From: Paenibacillus urinalis
GTDB taxonomy: Bacteria; Bacillota; Bacilli; Paenibacillales; Paenibacillaceae
NCBI RefSeq assembly: GCF_028747985.1
Contig: NZ_CP118108.1
Coordinates: 5,368,001 to 5,432,000, forward strand
DNA length: 64,000 nucleotides
Direction: 5' to 3'
Within the stretch, counting starts at the first letter, position 1. The number at the start of each line of letters is the position of its first letter. The notes under the pieces are model-generated. The model was not told the origin of the DNA. It searched no databases and saw only the letters and a program-made list of their open reading frames with translations. Below are positions 15,787 to 27,550 of the stretch, piece after piece. Position numbers and translations under genes: made by a program.

Positions 15787-15821
15787 AAGCCAGATCTCCT
15801 CATCGTGAGGAAATCTGGCTT
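15787..15821 (-). terminator. Terminator after the GH3 gene
   Basis: Stem 15787-15795 with 15813-15821 and an inner stem (CCTCA/TGAGG). On the minus strand it is followed by a T-rich run. It lies 12 bases beyond the GH3 stop. Confidence 0.8.
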
Positions 15822-15832
15822 ATGCATTTTAT

Positions 15833-18736
15833 TTATTGAAATTGAATCGTACTTAGAGATGCCTTACCGCTCAGCACGATGTATACGTCTTGACGCCCGC
15901 TCACGCCTTCTACTGTCACCGTGTAATCACGCCATCCTTGTGCTCCCGTGGACTCAAGCTCTACGCTTCCTGCCACCGGGCCTTCCGGACCTTGCAGACG
16001 AAGCTCGGCGGTTGCCGCCGTTTGGGCTGCTGCACGCAGGGTTACACTGCTTACACCTTCACCAAATTCAGCGTCCTGGAACACGATCCAGCCGGACTGC
16101 TCCTTCACTTCAACCGCACTGCCGCCTTCATGGCATTCTCCGATCAGTACACCTTCGTAATCGTCATAGTTGATCGCTTTTACAGGCTGCTTCAGATCAC
16201 GCGGTGGAATGACTTCACCTTCTACCTTCAGCTCCGTATTCACTCGCAGATCCGCAGACGAAGCCCCTGCCATGAACATATAGCTGCCGCTCTCGATACA
16301 GAAGCGCTCACGGGTTACGTCCCAGATCGCCAGCTCGCTCAGCGGAAGCTTGAAGCTTACATCGGCAGATTCACCAGGCTGCAGCTGCACACGCTCGAAC
16401 GCATGCAATTGCTTCAGTGGACGCTTCACACGAGACTGCTCTGCATGTCCATACAGCTGCACGACTTCTTCTCCTGCACGTGCTCCTGTATTCGTAATGC
16501 GAACAGTAATGCCTACTTCACGATCCTGATCTGTTGATACTATATTCGTATCCAGGCTGATTCCGTCATAACGGAAGGAGCTGTAGGATAGACCGTGTCC
16601 GAATGGATACAGCACATCACCCTGGAAGTATTGATACGTACGATCTCCCTTGATCACATCGTAATCCATAAATTCAGGAAGCTGATCTGTCGACTTGTAC
16701 CATGTCATGTTCAGACGTCCCGCTGGATTCACATCACCGAAGAGAACATCGGCTACTGCATTTCCGAGCTCTTGACCTGCATGGGTCGTGTACACAATCG
16801 CTGGAACATGCTCATCTGTCCAATTCAGAGCATAAGGATAGCTGCCCACAACAACAACGATCGTATTCGGGTTGACGGATAGAACTTCCTTGATCAGCTG
16901 CTCTTGAGAGGCTGGAAGTGTAATGTCCGGACGGTCAATCGTTTCTTTACCGTTAATGAGCGGATGGTTACCGACAAATACAACGGCAAGGTCTGCATCG
17001 GCTGCAGTCTCCTTCGCTGTTGCGAACTTATCGGTCACCGTCTCCACCTCGAAGATGTCAGCGCTGATCTTCTCTTCTCCGCCTGCTACCGAAGCGGCGC
17101 CGGATACATTAATCTCGTTCGCAGTCTCTTCCGCACGGCCTGTTCCCACGAGCAACTCACCGCTGTCTTTGTTCACGGTAACCGGTGTGTCGTTCCATGT
17201 GGAGAAGGTAACCTGCTTGGCATTCTCTCCTTCAGGACGAACAAGGAAGACCTCCTTGGTGAACCATTCCCAGATCTGATCTGCAGATGCCTTCAAAATT
17301 CGATCATCTGTGGTCAGATACAGACCGTTGTCCTCTGCAATGATCGTGTGGCTGTCCCAGCCCCAATCGGTCATTTCGAAGATGGCTGCTTGATCAGCCG
17401 CTTCACCCGCAGCAGCCAGAGAGGACTGATCCTCTTTGCGCACCTGCACATAACGACCGTTTTCTTTTGATTTCAGCTTCACCCGGTCTGTACCGCCAGC
17501 AAACGCCGTCTCACCGCCATGGCTGCTCAGCTTGTCCTGAATACCTTGGAGCGGAGTAACCGCGTAAGGCAGCGAGCCGCTGTACCAGTCACGATATACC
17601 GTACCGCCAAGCGGGCCAATAACGGCAACCTTCTTCAGCTTATCTGCCTGTAGCGGCAGTATGTTTCCTTCGTTCTTGAGCAGAACAACCGCTTTGCCCG
17701 CTGCTTCTCTCGACAGCTTGGCATGCTCTGGATGCATAATGACCGACTCATCGATCGCCGCATACGGGTTGCCTTCCTCTGGATCGAATTCACCAAGACG
17801 GAAGCGAACACGGAACGTATTGCGGAGTGCAACATCCAGATCGCTCTCACTGAGGAGTCCTTCCTCTAATGCTTCACGAAGCGACTGCTTAATGAGCTCG
17901 CCATCATCTGTAATACTGTCAATGCCGCCTTCCTTAACGGAACGAGCAACAGCCTCTTTGTAAGTCTCCAGGTAGCCATGATCACGGACCGTACCGGATA
18001 CGTCAAACGCATCGCTGACAACAAATCCGTCCATGCCCCATTCCTGCTTCACAATCGCGTTAACATCCGGGCTAAGGTTAGCTGGAACGCCGTTGATGGC
18101 ATTATACGCTGTCATCATGGACTGAGCGCCGCCCTCTTTAAACGGAATCTCAAACGCTTTCAAATAATACTCACGCATATTACGCGGATCAATACTGACT
18201 GATGCATCGCCGCGGCCAACCTCGTTATTGTTCGCGATAAAGTGCTTCAGTGTCGCAATCGCTTTCATATACTTCGGATGATCACCCTGCATTCCCTTAA
18301 CCAGAGCGGATGCGAGTTTACCGGCGAGTACCGGATCTTCACCGTAAGCTTCCTCTGTACGGCCCCAACGAGGATCGCGTTCCATATCGACCGTCGGTGC
18401 CCATAAGGTCAGACCTTTGATCTCCGGATTCTTTTTGTAGAAGCCCCGCGCTTCGTCACCGATTGCGCTTCCAATTCGCTGCATGAGTTCTGTGTCCCAC
18501 GTACATCCGAGACCGATCGGCTGTGGATACCCAGTTGCTTCACCAAGCCAAGCCATACCGTGAGCCGCTTCTGTACCATGCTTATAAGCCTTAACACCAA
18601 GGCGTTCTACTGCCGTTTGATATTGAATCATAAGTCCCACTTTTTCTTCCAAAGTGAAGCGAGAAACCAAGTCATTTACCCGTTCTTCAAGTGGAAGGGA
18701 AGTGTTCTGGAATGGATATTGTGTTGTACTCGACAT
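15833..18736 (-). CDS. Cytoplasmic GH3 family beta-glycosidase
   Basis: A 967-residue glycoside hydrolase family 3 enzyme without a signal peptide. The N-terminal TIM barrel includes GLTLWAPTVDMERDPRWGR and the nucleophile region FVVSDAFD. The alpha/beta C-terminal domain includes VVVVGSYPYALNW and an FnIII-like domain follows. A segment of about 150 residues (about 400-555) inserted in the C-terminal domain looks like a beta-trefoil/fascin-type module. The last ~110 residues resemble a CBM6-type beta sandwich. GH3 enzymes remove terminal glucose, xylose, arabinose or galactose residues; substrate cannot be told here. It follows the GH53 galactanase on the same strand with a 95-base gap, so it may process the imported oligosaccharides. 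Confidence 0.92.
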   Translation of the reverse strand: MSSTTQYPFQNTSLPLEERVNDLVSRFTLEEKVGLMIQYQTAVERLGVKAYKHGTEAAHGMAWLGEATGYPQPIGLGCTWDTELMQRIGSAIGDEARGFYKKNPEIKGLTLWAPTVDMERDPRWGRTEEAYGEDPVLAGKLASALVKGMQGDHPKYMKAIATLKHFIANNNEVGRGDASVSIDPRNMREYYLKAFEIPFKEGGAQSMMTAYNAINGVPANLSPDVNAIVKQEWGMDGFVVSDAFDVSGTVRDHGYLETYKEAVARSVKEGGIDSITDDGELIKQSLREALEEGLLSESDLDVALRNTFRVRFRLGEFDPEEGNPYAAIDESVIMHPEHAKLSREAAGKAVVLLKNEGNILPLQADKLKKVAVIGPLGGTVYRDWYSGSLPYAVTPLQGIQDKLSSHGGETAFAGGTDRVKLKSKENGRYVQVRKEDQSSLAAAGEAADQAAIFEMTDWGWDSHTIIAEDNGLYLTTDDRILKASADQIWEWFTKEVFLVRPEGENAKQVTFSTWNDTPVTVNKDSGELLVGTGRAEETANEINVSGAASVAGGEEKISADIFEVETVTDKFATAKETAADADLAVVFVGNHPLINGKETIDRPDITLPASQEQLIKEVLSVNPNTIVVVVGSYPYALNWTDEHVPAIVYTTHAGQELGNAVADVLFGDVNPAGRLNMTWYKSTDQLPEFMDYDVIKGDRTYQYFQGDVLYPFGHGLSYSSFRYDGISLDTNIVSTDQDREVGITVRITNTGARAGEEVVQLYGHAEQSRVKRPLKQLHAFERVQLQPGESADVSFKLPLSELAIWDVTRERFCIESGSYMFMAGASSADLRVNTELKVEGEVIPPRDLKQPVKAINYDDYEGVLIGECHEGGSAVEVKEQSGWIVFQDAEFGEGVSSVTLRAAAQTAATAELRLQGPEGPVAGSVELESTGAQGWRDYTVTVEGVSGRQDVYIVLSGKASLSTIQFQ

Positions 18737-18751
18737 ATTGAATCCTCCTTC

Positions 18752-18806
18752 GGGTAGACTCCCTCAAGCGTATTTTATGACATATCCGATATAGGGGCTA
18801 CCCGAA
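18752..18806 (-). other. Hairpin next to the GH3 ribosome-binding site
   Basis: CGGGTAG near 18754 pairs with CTACCCG near 18800. The downstream arm on the minus strand directly precedes AAGGAGG, the GH3 Shine-Dalgarno. It could set relative expression of the two glycosidases, but no T run makes it a terminator. Confidence 0.4.
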
Positions 18807-18831
18807 AAATTAGAGGCGTTTTCATAGAATA

Positions 18832-22053
<3,222 letters not shown>

Positions 22054-22129
22054 TCAATCATCCCCCATCATTTATCCCAATAAAATAAAAGCACACTCAT
22101 GCTGATCCTAGTAATTAATCTATCGAATA

Positions 22130-22159
22130 TATGTAAGCGCTTTACAAATACTATATCAA
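22130..22159 (-). promoter_or_regulatory. Promoter of the glycosidase operon with cre/LacI-like operator
   Basis: Minus-strand TTGATA (22159-22154), an 18-base spacer and TACATA (22135-22130). A near-palindrome TGTAAGCGCTTTACA (22132-22146) with an AAGCGCTT core sits inside the promoter. This is the style of LacI-family operators or catabolite-responsive elements, though it has one base more than the cre consensus. Binding there would block transcription. Confidence 0.6.
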
Positions 22160-22245
22160 TGGGGGCGCGGGGCGTGAACGGATAATAAATGAACATTTCG
22201 TGTGCTAAAGCAACTACTTTGGCACAAGGCTCTATAAAACACAAA

Positions 22246-22267
22246 AAGAGCGCATTAATACGCTCTT
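22246..22267 (-). terminator. Terminator after the CxxH/CxxC gene
   Basis: A 7-bp stem (22246-22252 with 22261-22267), 8-base loop, followed on the minus strand by TTTTTGTGTTTT. Confidence 0.8.
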
Positions 22268-22311
22268 CTCCCATCCCTATATTGAACATCAAGCTCTAGC
22301 TTCCTACGATG

Positions 22312-22479
22312 CTACACGACCAGAAATTCCGCATTGTTGTCGCATTCGGAGCATTTCACCGGCGGATCCCAATCCGAGAATTCGGTTTCCTTCAGATCGA
22401 CAATATCCGGTGCGTCCTCGAACTCATCGACGAACAAATCAATGGCATGCTCCACATGCTCTTTACATACGGTGTACAT
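22312..22479 (-). CDS. CxxH/CxxC small protein (YyzF family)
   Basis: A 55-residue protein, read on the minus strand between htrA and rlmH, as in Bacillus. It has the family's paired metal-ligand motifs: C-K-E-H at residues 5-8 and C-S-E-C near residue 43. These probably bind one zinc. In-frame TGA directly precedes the ATG, and AAGGATG lies about 11 bases upstream, so the start is fixed. The function of this family is unknown. Its position beside htrA and rlmH supports the call as a conserved core gene. Confidence 0.85.
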   Translation of the reverse strand: MYTVCKEHVEHAIDLFVDEFEDAPDIVDLKETEFSDWDPPVKCSECDNNAEFLVV

Positions 22480-22777
22480 TCATTCAAGCATCCTTTCTGT
22501 CTTGAGGCCTTTCTTATATGGGGTCATCCTCTGTCTTCATGCAATGCATGAATTAATAACCCCTTCTCCTGTTCTACCATACCTGTCCTAGAAAATAAAC
22601 CCTTAATCCCTTCAAATCCTGTTTTCGTGTTGAAGAGAAATGATCCTTCCTATCCTTATCTTGTCCCACAGGGAACCTTAATTATAAGTTTAAAATAAAA
22701 ATTCTATGTGAACTGAAGAACTTGTGATTGGCAAACAAGTTATATACAAATAATTATCCTCATATCACACAGATAAA
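22480..22777. other. Gene-free spacer
   Basis: About 300 bases, AT-rich, between the CxxH/CxxC gene and the SUKH gene terminator. It should contain the promoter of the former on the minus strand. I see no other structure. Confidence 0.4.
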
Positions 22778-22811
22778 AAAAACATGGAGTGCCTGAACGC
22801 TCCATGTTTTT
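22778..22811 (-). terminator. Terminator of the SUKH gene
   Basis: Stem 22782-22789 with 22800-22807, extended by A/T pairs, followed on the minus strand by a long T run. It overlaps the stop codon. Confidence 0.85.
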
Positions 22812-23355
22812 AATCTACATTAAATTTCATTATCGCGGTACTTTCATCTTTGTACACCTTCCAAAAAGGAAAGCCATAGGTACTAATAAACTTATCAAAA
22901 AAGGTCAATATATTATCATCACTTAGTAACCACATATAGTCATCCCCTATAGCGGAGGTTACGAATAACTTGTACCCATCTTCATTAACCTGAAGCAAAA
23001 TATGTGTATATGATCCTGCAGCAGTAGCAATGACTAGCATGTTAGACGGGTAGAAATCCTCAAATACAAAATAAAAATCCATTACATCTTTACATGAGCA
23101 AATTGCACATTCTGCATTGCCAAATCGTAGTCCATCAACAAGCATTAAGAAGCGTTTATACTCATTAGGTAAAATTAATCCACATTCTCTTTCAATCCAA
23201 GCTATTTCAGAGCTGGGAGCAGGCGGATTCAGTTTAAAGAAATAATCGACTACAACACCCAAATGATAGATTTTCGATTCATCTTTGCTGAACTTTCTGA
23301 GCATATCAATCAAAGACTCAATGGTTAAGGCTGGGAAAAATTCTTCTTCATTCAT
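22810..23355 (-). CDS. SMI1/KNR4 (SUKH) family protein
   Basis: A 181-residue acidic protein with the SUKH-fold signature: an aromatic WIERECGLILPNEYKRFL helix-strand segment near residues 53-70, then GLRFGNAE and a later beta-rich half. SUKH proteins are often immunity proteins against contact-dependent or secreted toxins. No toxin or secretion gene is next to it, so it would be an orphan immunity gene or a housekeeping member. It has its own terminator and probably its own promoter in the 230-base spacer upstream. Confidence 0.75.
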   Translation of the reverse strand: MNEEEFFPALTIESLIDMLRKFSKDESKIYHLGVVVDYFFKLNPPAPSSEIAWIERECGLILPNEYKRFLMLVDGLRFGNAECAICSCKDVMDFYFVFEDFYPSNMLVIATAAGSYTHILLQVNEDGYKLFVTSAIGDDYMWLLSDDNILTFFDKFISTYGFPFWKVYKDESTAIMKFNVD

Positions 23356-23589
23356 AGTTTTATCACTACCTCCCTGTGTATATATGTAGTAATCGTGGAA
23401 CCAGGCTTGCTTGTTACACCTGGATGTTCTATTGTATCAAGTTAGGCCATTGAATATTTTCAGCTAACACAATTATATCAATGACCATCCATATATGTAA
23501 TTATTTTCAATAATCACATCTTTCAATGTGATATAGTAGGCAGTATACATAAGGAGGGAAACCCTATCCATTCCGATCTTAATTCTCTC

Positions 23590-23922
23590 TTGATAGTTAC
23601 GTTCTTTATTCTAAATGTGCTGTATTACTTTCTGTTCTCCTGGAGCTTTGAAATAGAAAGATTTGAGCCCATAGAGAAAACAACCGCCTTGAAGAGGATA
23701 GATATCGCAAGTGCGATAATTTTGATGGCTCTTGTCATGGTTAGCGTGTATATCATGGAACAGCCAAATGCCTTACTATTTTTCGCGTTTACCCTGATTC
23801 ATGCCTATAATGCGTTTAAAGAATGGAAACTCAATCGACCCTCAAGAGAGTATTTACGCTCATTGTCACTATGTATCTTCAGTACTGCATACACCGTGAC
23901 TGCCTTTGTCGTCTACCACTAA
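23590..23922 (+). CDS. Multi-pass membrane protein, DUF4181-like
   Basis: A 110-residue protein (from TTG 23590) with three to four hydrophobic segments and an EKTTALKRID...FKEWKLNRPSREYL pattern resembling DUF4181 membrane proteins. A strong Shine-Dalgarno (AAGGAGGG, 23551-23558) is 31 bases from that TTG, which is too far. The in-frame codon at ideal distance is ATC at 23566, giving 8 more residues. So either a rare ATC start or a mutated ATG is present. No function can be assigned. Confidence 0.6.
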   Translation: MIVTFFILNVLYYFLFSWSFEIERFEPIEKTTALKRIDIASAIILMALVMVSVYIMEQPNALLFFAFTLIHAYNAFKEWKLNRPSREYLRSLSLCIFSTAYTVTAFVVYH

Positions 23923-23993
23923 GCCAGCTGCAGTTCAGCCTAGGCAGCCTCACTCAATTCTTATCAGACTTCACATCTTGATCCACATAAAAA

Positions 23994-24019
23994 AAGTCCG
24001 ACATCATCATGTCGGACTT
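23994..24019 (-). terminator. Terminator of htrA
   Basis: A perfect 11-bp stem (23994-24004 with 24009-24019), loop CATC, and a run of seven T on the minus strand. Confidence 0.9.
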
Positions 24020-24077
24020 CAGCGAAATGGTGAGGAGCAAGCTGTCTAAGCTTCTACTCTCACCACTCGTTCCACCA

Positions 24078-25322
24078 TTATTCCACCGGTTTATCGGTCA
24101 GCTTCACGGTTGCTTCCTTCAGCTTCCCATCCCGGTAATAAGAGATGACCATCTCATCCCCGATCTTCTTCTTATCGTACAGGTACTTTCGCACATCCAT
24201 CGTCGATTGGATCGGCTCGCCGTCAAATTCAACGATGACATCATTCAGCTTCAGTCCCGCTTCGCCCGCTGGTCCGGATGACTCCAGCACCAGAGCGCCT
24301 TCCTCTACCGAATCAGGCAGCTTCAGCTCCTTGCGCTGCTCCTCGTCAAGCGGTGCATAGGAGCTCGACAGATCTATCGTGTACACGCCGAGGAAAGGCC
24401 TCGATACCTTGCCATCCTCCATCAGATCGGTCACAATCTTCATCACATCTTCCGTCGGAATCGCAAAGCCCAAGCCTTCGACGCCCATGTCTGCAATCTT
24501 CATCGTATTGATCCCGATCAGCTCGCCCTGCATATTGATCAGCGCTCCGCCGCTGTTGCCCTCATTGATGGCAGCATCGGTCTGAATAACATTCTGCTCC
24601 CAGTCATATACTCCGTCCTGGTTAATCGATACAGGGATCATTCGGTTCGTATAGCTTACAATCCCCGAAGTCATCGTACCGCCAAGCCCCAGCGGATTAC
24701 CGATCGCAAGTACGGTTTCTCCCCGGCGAATCTGCTTCGAGTCACCGATCTCAACCGTTGTATTGATACCTTTGCTGTCAATGGACAGTACGGCTATATC
24801 GCTGATTCGGTCCTTGCCGATGAGCTGAGCCTCCTTGGATACCCCATCCACAGTAACAGCCTCCAGATTATCTCCACTGTCCACAACATGATGATTGGTC
24901 ATGATATAGGCGGTATCGCCTTCAATCTTAAAGATGACTCCTGATCCCAGAGCTGCATCCTCTATGCGGGAGCCGTCGATCTCACGATGGCTGACAATAC
25001 TGACCACGGCAGGCCTTACCTTGTCACCGGCAGTAATAATGCGTTCATACGGGTCACCTTGCGCTGTTCTGAGTGAGGTCCCGGAGAAAGCCGTCTGAGC
25101 ATCCCCTGGCATCACAACGAGTGCAAATAGACCGACAGAGACAACTGCACTAATCACCGAGCTAATAATGGCTACTTGAAGCATGGAAAGAGAGGAGGAC
25201 CCTGATGTACTGCTTACTGTTTTTGGCCAGAATTTCTTACGGCTGAACCTTACCCGCCCTAATGATTTTCCGGTCCGTTTCGATACTTTGGTGGAATAAA
25301 ATTCGTCATCAAACAAACCCAT
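24078..25322 (-). CDS. htrA: Membrane-anchored HtrA-family serine protease
   Basis: A 414-residue S1C protease that degrades misfolded proteins at the cell surface. It has a basic cytoplasmic N-terminus, one membrane segment (about 47-70), a trypsin-like domain with H145 (TNHHVV), D175 (SDIAVL) and S257 (GNSGG), and one C-terminal PDZ domain (from about 310). The ATG at 25322 is chosen over GTG 25346 because GGGGAGAGG lies 6 bases upstream. It is the last gene of the wal neighbourhood, as in Bacillus (yycK/htrC). A perfect 18-bp palindrome lies upstream and could be regulatory. Confidence 0.95.
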   Translation of the reverse strand: MGLFDDEFYSTKVSKRTGKSLGRVRFSRKKFWPKTVSSTSGSSSLSMLQVAIISSVISAVVSVGLFALVVMPGDAQTAFSGTSLRTAQGDPYERIITAGDKVRPAVVSIVSHREIDGSRIEDAALGSGVIFKIEGDTAYIMTNHHVVDSGDNLEAVTVDGVSKEAQLIGKDRISDIAVLSIDSKGINTTVEIGDSKQIRRGETVLAIGNPLGLGGTMTSGIVSYTNRMIPVSINQDGVYDWEQNVIQTDAAINEGNSGGALINMQGELIGINTMKIADMGVEGLGFAIPTEDVMKIVTDLMEDGKVSRPFLGVYTIDLSSSYAPLDEEQRKELKLPDSVEEGALVLESSGPAGEAGLKLNDVIVEFDGEPIQSTMDVRKYLYDKKKIGDEMVISYYRDGKLKEATVKLTDKPVE

Positions 25323-25754
25323 TAAATCCTCTCCCCTTCGTATCACTACGCATCAAGACCTATTCTGCTCGCCTTAACACTTGTTACTTTGTTATATATA
25401 ACAAAACATAAATATTCTTATCCTACTGTAAGTATCCTGAACATGGGCTCCATCACCATCCCTTAATTAGGACAACGATTAATCCTCACTATATAAGACA
25501 CTTCATTGGTATAAAAAGTTTCTAATCACTTTTTCCAAACTCTGACTGCATCATCCCAAACACGATAAACATATACCTTCATTTCACCAAAAATTAGAAG
25601 ATTTAAGCAGTATAACATACGATTTAAACAGCTTTTTTAGCATACCACGGCTCTATATTTCGTTACAGAGGAAAAAACAGGAATGATTCTATGCTCTCCT
25701 GACTACAATAGAATACAAGCCGAATTAAAGAGATTAATAGAAGGAGGTCTACAC
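25323..25754. promoter_or_regulatory. Upstream region of htrA and the convergent small gene, with palindrome
   Basis: About 430 bases without a clear gene except a possible extension of the next ORF. A perfect 18-bp palindrome TTTGTTATATATAACAAA lies at 25388-25405, 66 bases upstream of the htrA ATG. It is a candidate operator or overlapping -10 region. Nothing else stands out. Confidence 0.45.
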
Positions 25755-25961
25755 ATGAATCGTGTCTACTCTGCAATGGAAGAGATCCAAATGGCAGCCA
25801 AGCTGGCTGATCTGAAGGAAGAACATTACCGCAATACCCTCGCCCTCAGTGTAATGATCGAGCTGCTCGTTGAGAAGAATATCCTGACCCGTGAAGAGGT
25901 GGAGAAAAAAGCAGCCGAGCTCGACAGCTTTATGGAGAGCCCACCTTATCCCACGGTGTAG
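25755..25961 (+). CDS. Small helical protein of unknown function
   Basis: A 68-residue, mostly helical, charged protein. AGAAGGAGGT lies 8 bases before ATG 25755, so the longer frame from 25683 is not used. The 3' end overlaps walJ by 32 bases on the opposite strand. I recognise no family. The strong Shine-Dalgarno and clean helical composition support a real gene. Confidence 0.7.
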   Translation: MNRVYSAMEEIQMAAKLADLKEEHYRNTLALSVMIELLVEKNILTREEVEKKAAELDSFMESPPYPTV

Positions 25962-26736
25962 GCCGGTCATAATACGTCTCGCACAGCTGAAATTCACTAT
26001 CCTTGTAGAAGCAGCCCCGGTCCTCCATCGCACCGCGAACGGTCAACTTCGCCAGCTCCATCATATTATGATCCCGGCTCAAATGTGCTAAATACGCTCG
26101 TTTGGTTCGGCCGTTCAGCAGCTCACTAAGTGCTGCTCCTGCCGCTTCGTTAGACAAGTGTCCCAGATCACTCATGATACGGCGCTTCGTATTCCACGGG
26201 TACCGTCCCATCCGAAGCATGTCAATGTCGTGATTGGATTCGAGCACGAGCACATCTGCATCCGATATGGCAAGTCTAACCTTGTCGCTCATATAACCGA
26301 GATCGGTGGCTACACTCAGCTTCTCCTTGCCATCATAAAATGAATAACCCACCGGCTCGGCTGCATCATGAGAGATCCCGAAGGATTCCACACGCAGTGA
26401 CTCAAACTCACGGACCTCTCCGCTCTCCATGATCCGGATGTTCTCCTCCGGAATTTTGCCAAGTGCCTTGTGCATGGCCTTCCAAGTATTCGTGTTAGCA
26501 TAGATCGGTAAATTATATTTGCGTGCCACTGCGCCTAGTCCTCGAATGTGGTCGGAATGCTCATGCGTTACCAAGATTCCGTCCAGCTGAGACCCAAGCA
26601 TGTCCCGTTCAAGCAGCAGCTCGTCTATTCGTTTGGCACTTAGGCCAGCATCTATTAATAAAGCTGTATCATCATTACGCACGACAGTCGCATTGCCTGT
26701 CGAACCGCTCGATAATACGGTAAAAGCGATCCCCAT
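25930..26736 (-). CDS. walJ: WalJ/YycJ MBL-fold metallo-hydrolase
   Basis: A 268-residue metallo-beta-lactamase-fold protein with the metal site THEHSDHIRG (HxHxDH, about residues 56-65), preceded by SSGSTGNA and LLIDAGLS. It is the last gene of the conserved walRKHIJ cluster. The Bacillus and Staphylococcus orthologues (YycJ) are 5'-3' DNA-exonuclease-like proteins linked to coordination of cell-wall and DNA events. It starts 13 bases downstream of walI. Confidence 0.95.
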   Translation of the reverse strand: MGIAFTVLSSGSTGNATVVRNDDTALLIDAGLSAKRIDELLLERDMLGSQLDGILVTHEHSDHIRGLGAVARKYNLPIYANTNTWKAMHKALGKIPEENIRIMESGEVREFESLRVESFGISHDAAEPVGYSFYDGKEKLSVATDLGYMSDKVRLAISDADVLVLESNHDIDMLRMGRYPWNTKRRIMSDLGHLSNEAAGAALSELLNGRTKRAYLAHLSRDHNMMELAKLTVRGAMEDRGCFYKDSEFQLCETYYDRPTPWDKVGSP

Positions 26737-26749
26737 AGCTTAAAACTCC

Positions 26750-27490
26750 TTACGGTTTATCTGACTTCGGACTAATAACCTCTCCGCTGATGCCCTGCAC
26801 ATAATACTGCTGCCCGCTCTCGAGCACGAATCGCCATGCAGGGGCTGCGACCTGGCTGTCCGAGTTGAACTCCTCTCCATAATATCCGAGTTCAATATCC
26901 TGAACGACGGCTTCATCGGGCAAGAATAGTTCAACCAATGTGCCAAGCGCCTTCGAAGCCGGAAGCACCTGTTGTTCTTCTTCAAATGTCGACATTTCAA
27001 TTGGTGACAGCTCATAAGCCGTTATTTTTTGATTGGAATAATACAGCGCTAGGTCCACATGAAACAATGGCCACTTCTGTTCAGCCAGCGGATGCAGGAT
27101 GAAACGATCGAGCACGTCCGGATTGGCCAGCGGATCAAGCTTATATTCCGCAATGTTCGGAATATATGGCTGCAGCGCGGCTTCCATCTCCTGCTCAGAG
27201 AAGATCAGCTTGCTGTCAATCGGCTCTTCCAGCTGAATCGGTTTGGCTGCCTTGCTTCCATTCACATACCGATAGGTTAGTTTGGGCATGGCAGGTGTTT
27301 CACTTGGAATGGGAGCGAGAATTTCGATTCCCTTCTCTTCCATGAGCCGCTGTGTGCTCTCTCCCAGCGAGGTGAAGTCCAGACTTGAGCCTGCAGATTC
27401 CCGCGCATCCATCCAGAGCTGATATCCGAGTACCAGATTCAGCAGCAAAAAAGCATAGATTAACACATTCTTAGCACGGCCCCAATCCAT
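26750..27490 (-). CDS. walI: WalI/YycI regulatory membrane protein
   Basis: A 246-residue protein with a short cytoplasmic tail, one N-terminal membrane helix (KNVLIYAFLLLNLVLGYQLW) and an extracytoplasmic domain with YycI-type repeats. YycI and YycH form a membrane complex with the WalK kinase and modulate it. The gene follows walH by 60 bases in the operon. Confidence 0.93.
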   Translation of the reverse strand: MDWGRAKNVLIYAFLLLNLVLGYQLWMDARESAGSSLDFTSLGESTQRLMEEKGIEILAPIPSETPAMPKLTYRYVNGSKAAKPIQLEEPIDSKLIFSEQEMEAALQPYIPNIAEYKLDPLANPDVLDRFILHPLAEQKWPLFHVDLALYYSNQKITAYELSPIEMSTFEEEQQVLPASKALGTLVELFLPDEAVVQDIELGYYGEEFNSDSQVAAPAWRFVLESGQQYYVQGISGEVISPKSDKP

Positions 27491-27550
27491 TTCCTCACCT
27501 CATTTCATTATAGACCTTTGACAGCACAAGTCCAGGGTAACCGAAGCGCA

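Noticed and set aside
22068..22292. 74-codon minus-strand frame before the GH53 gene
   Set aside because: It crosses the CxxH/CxxC terminator and the GH53 promoter; no ribosome-binding site.
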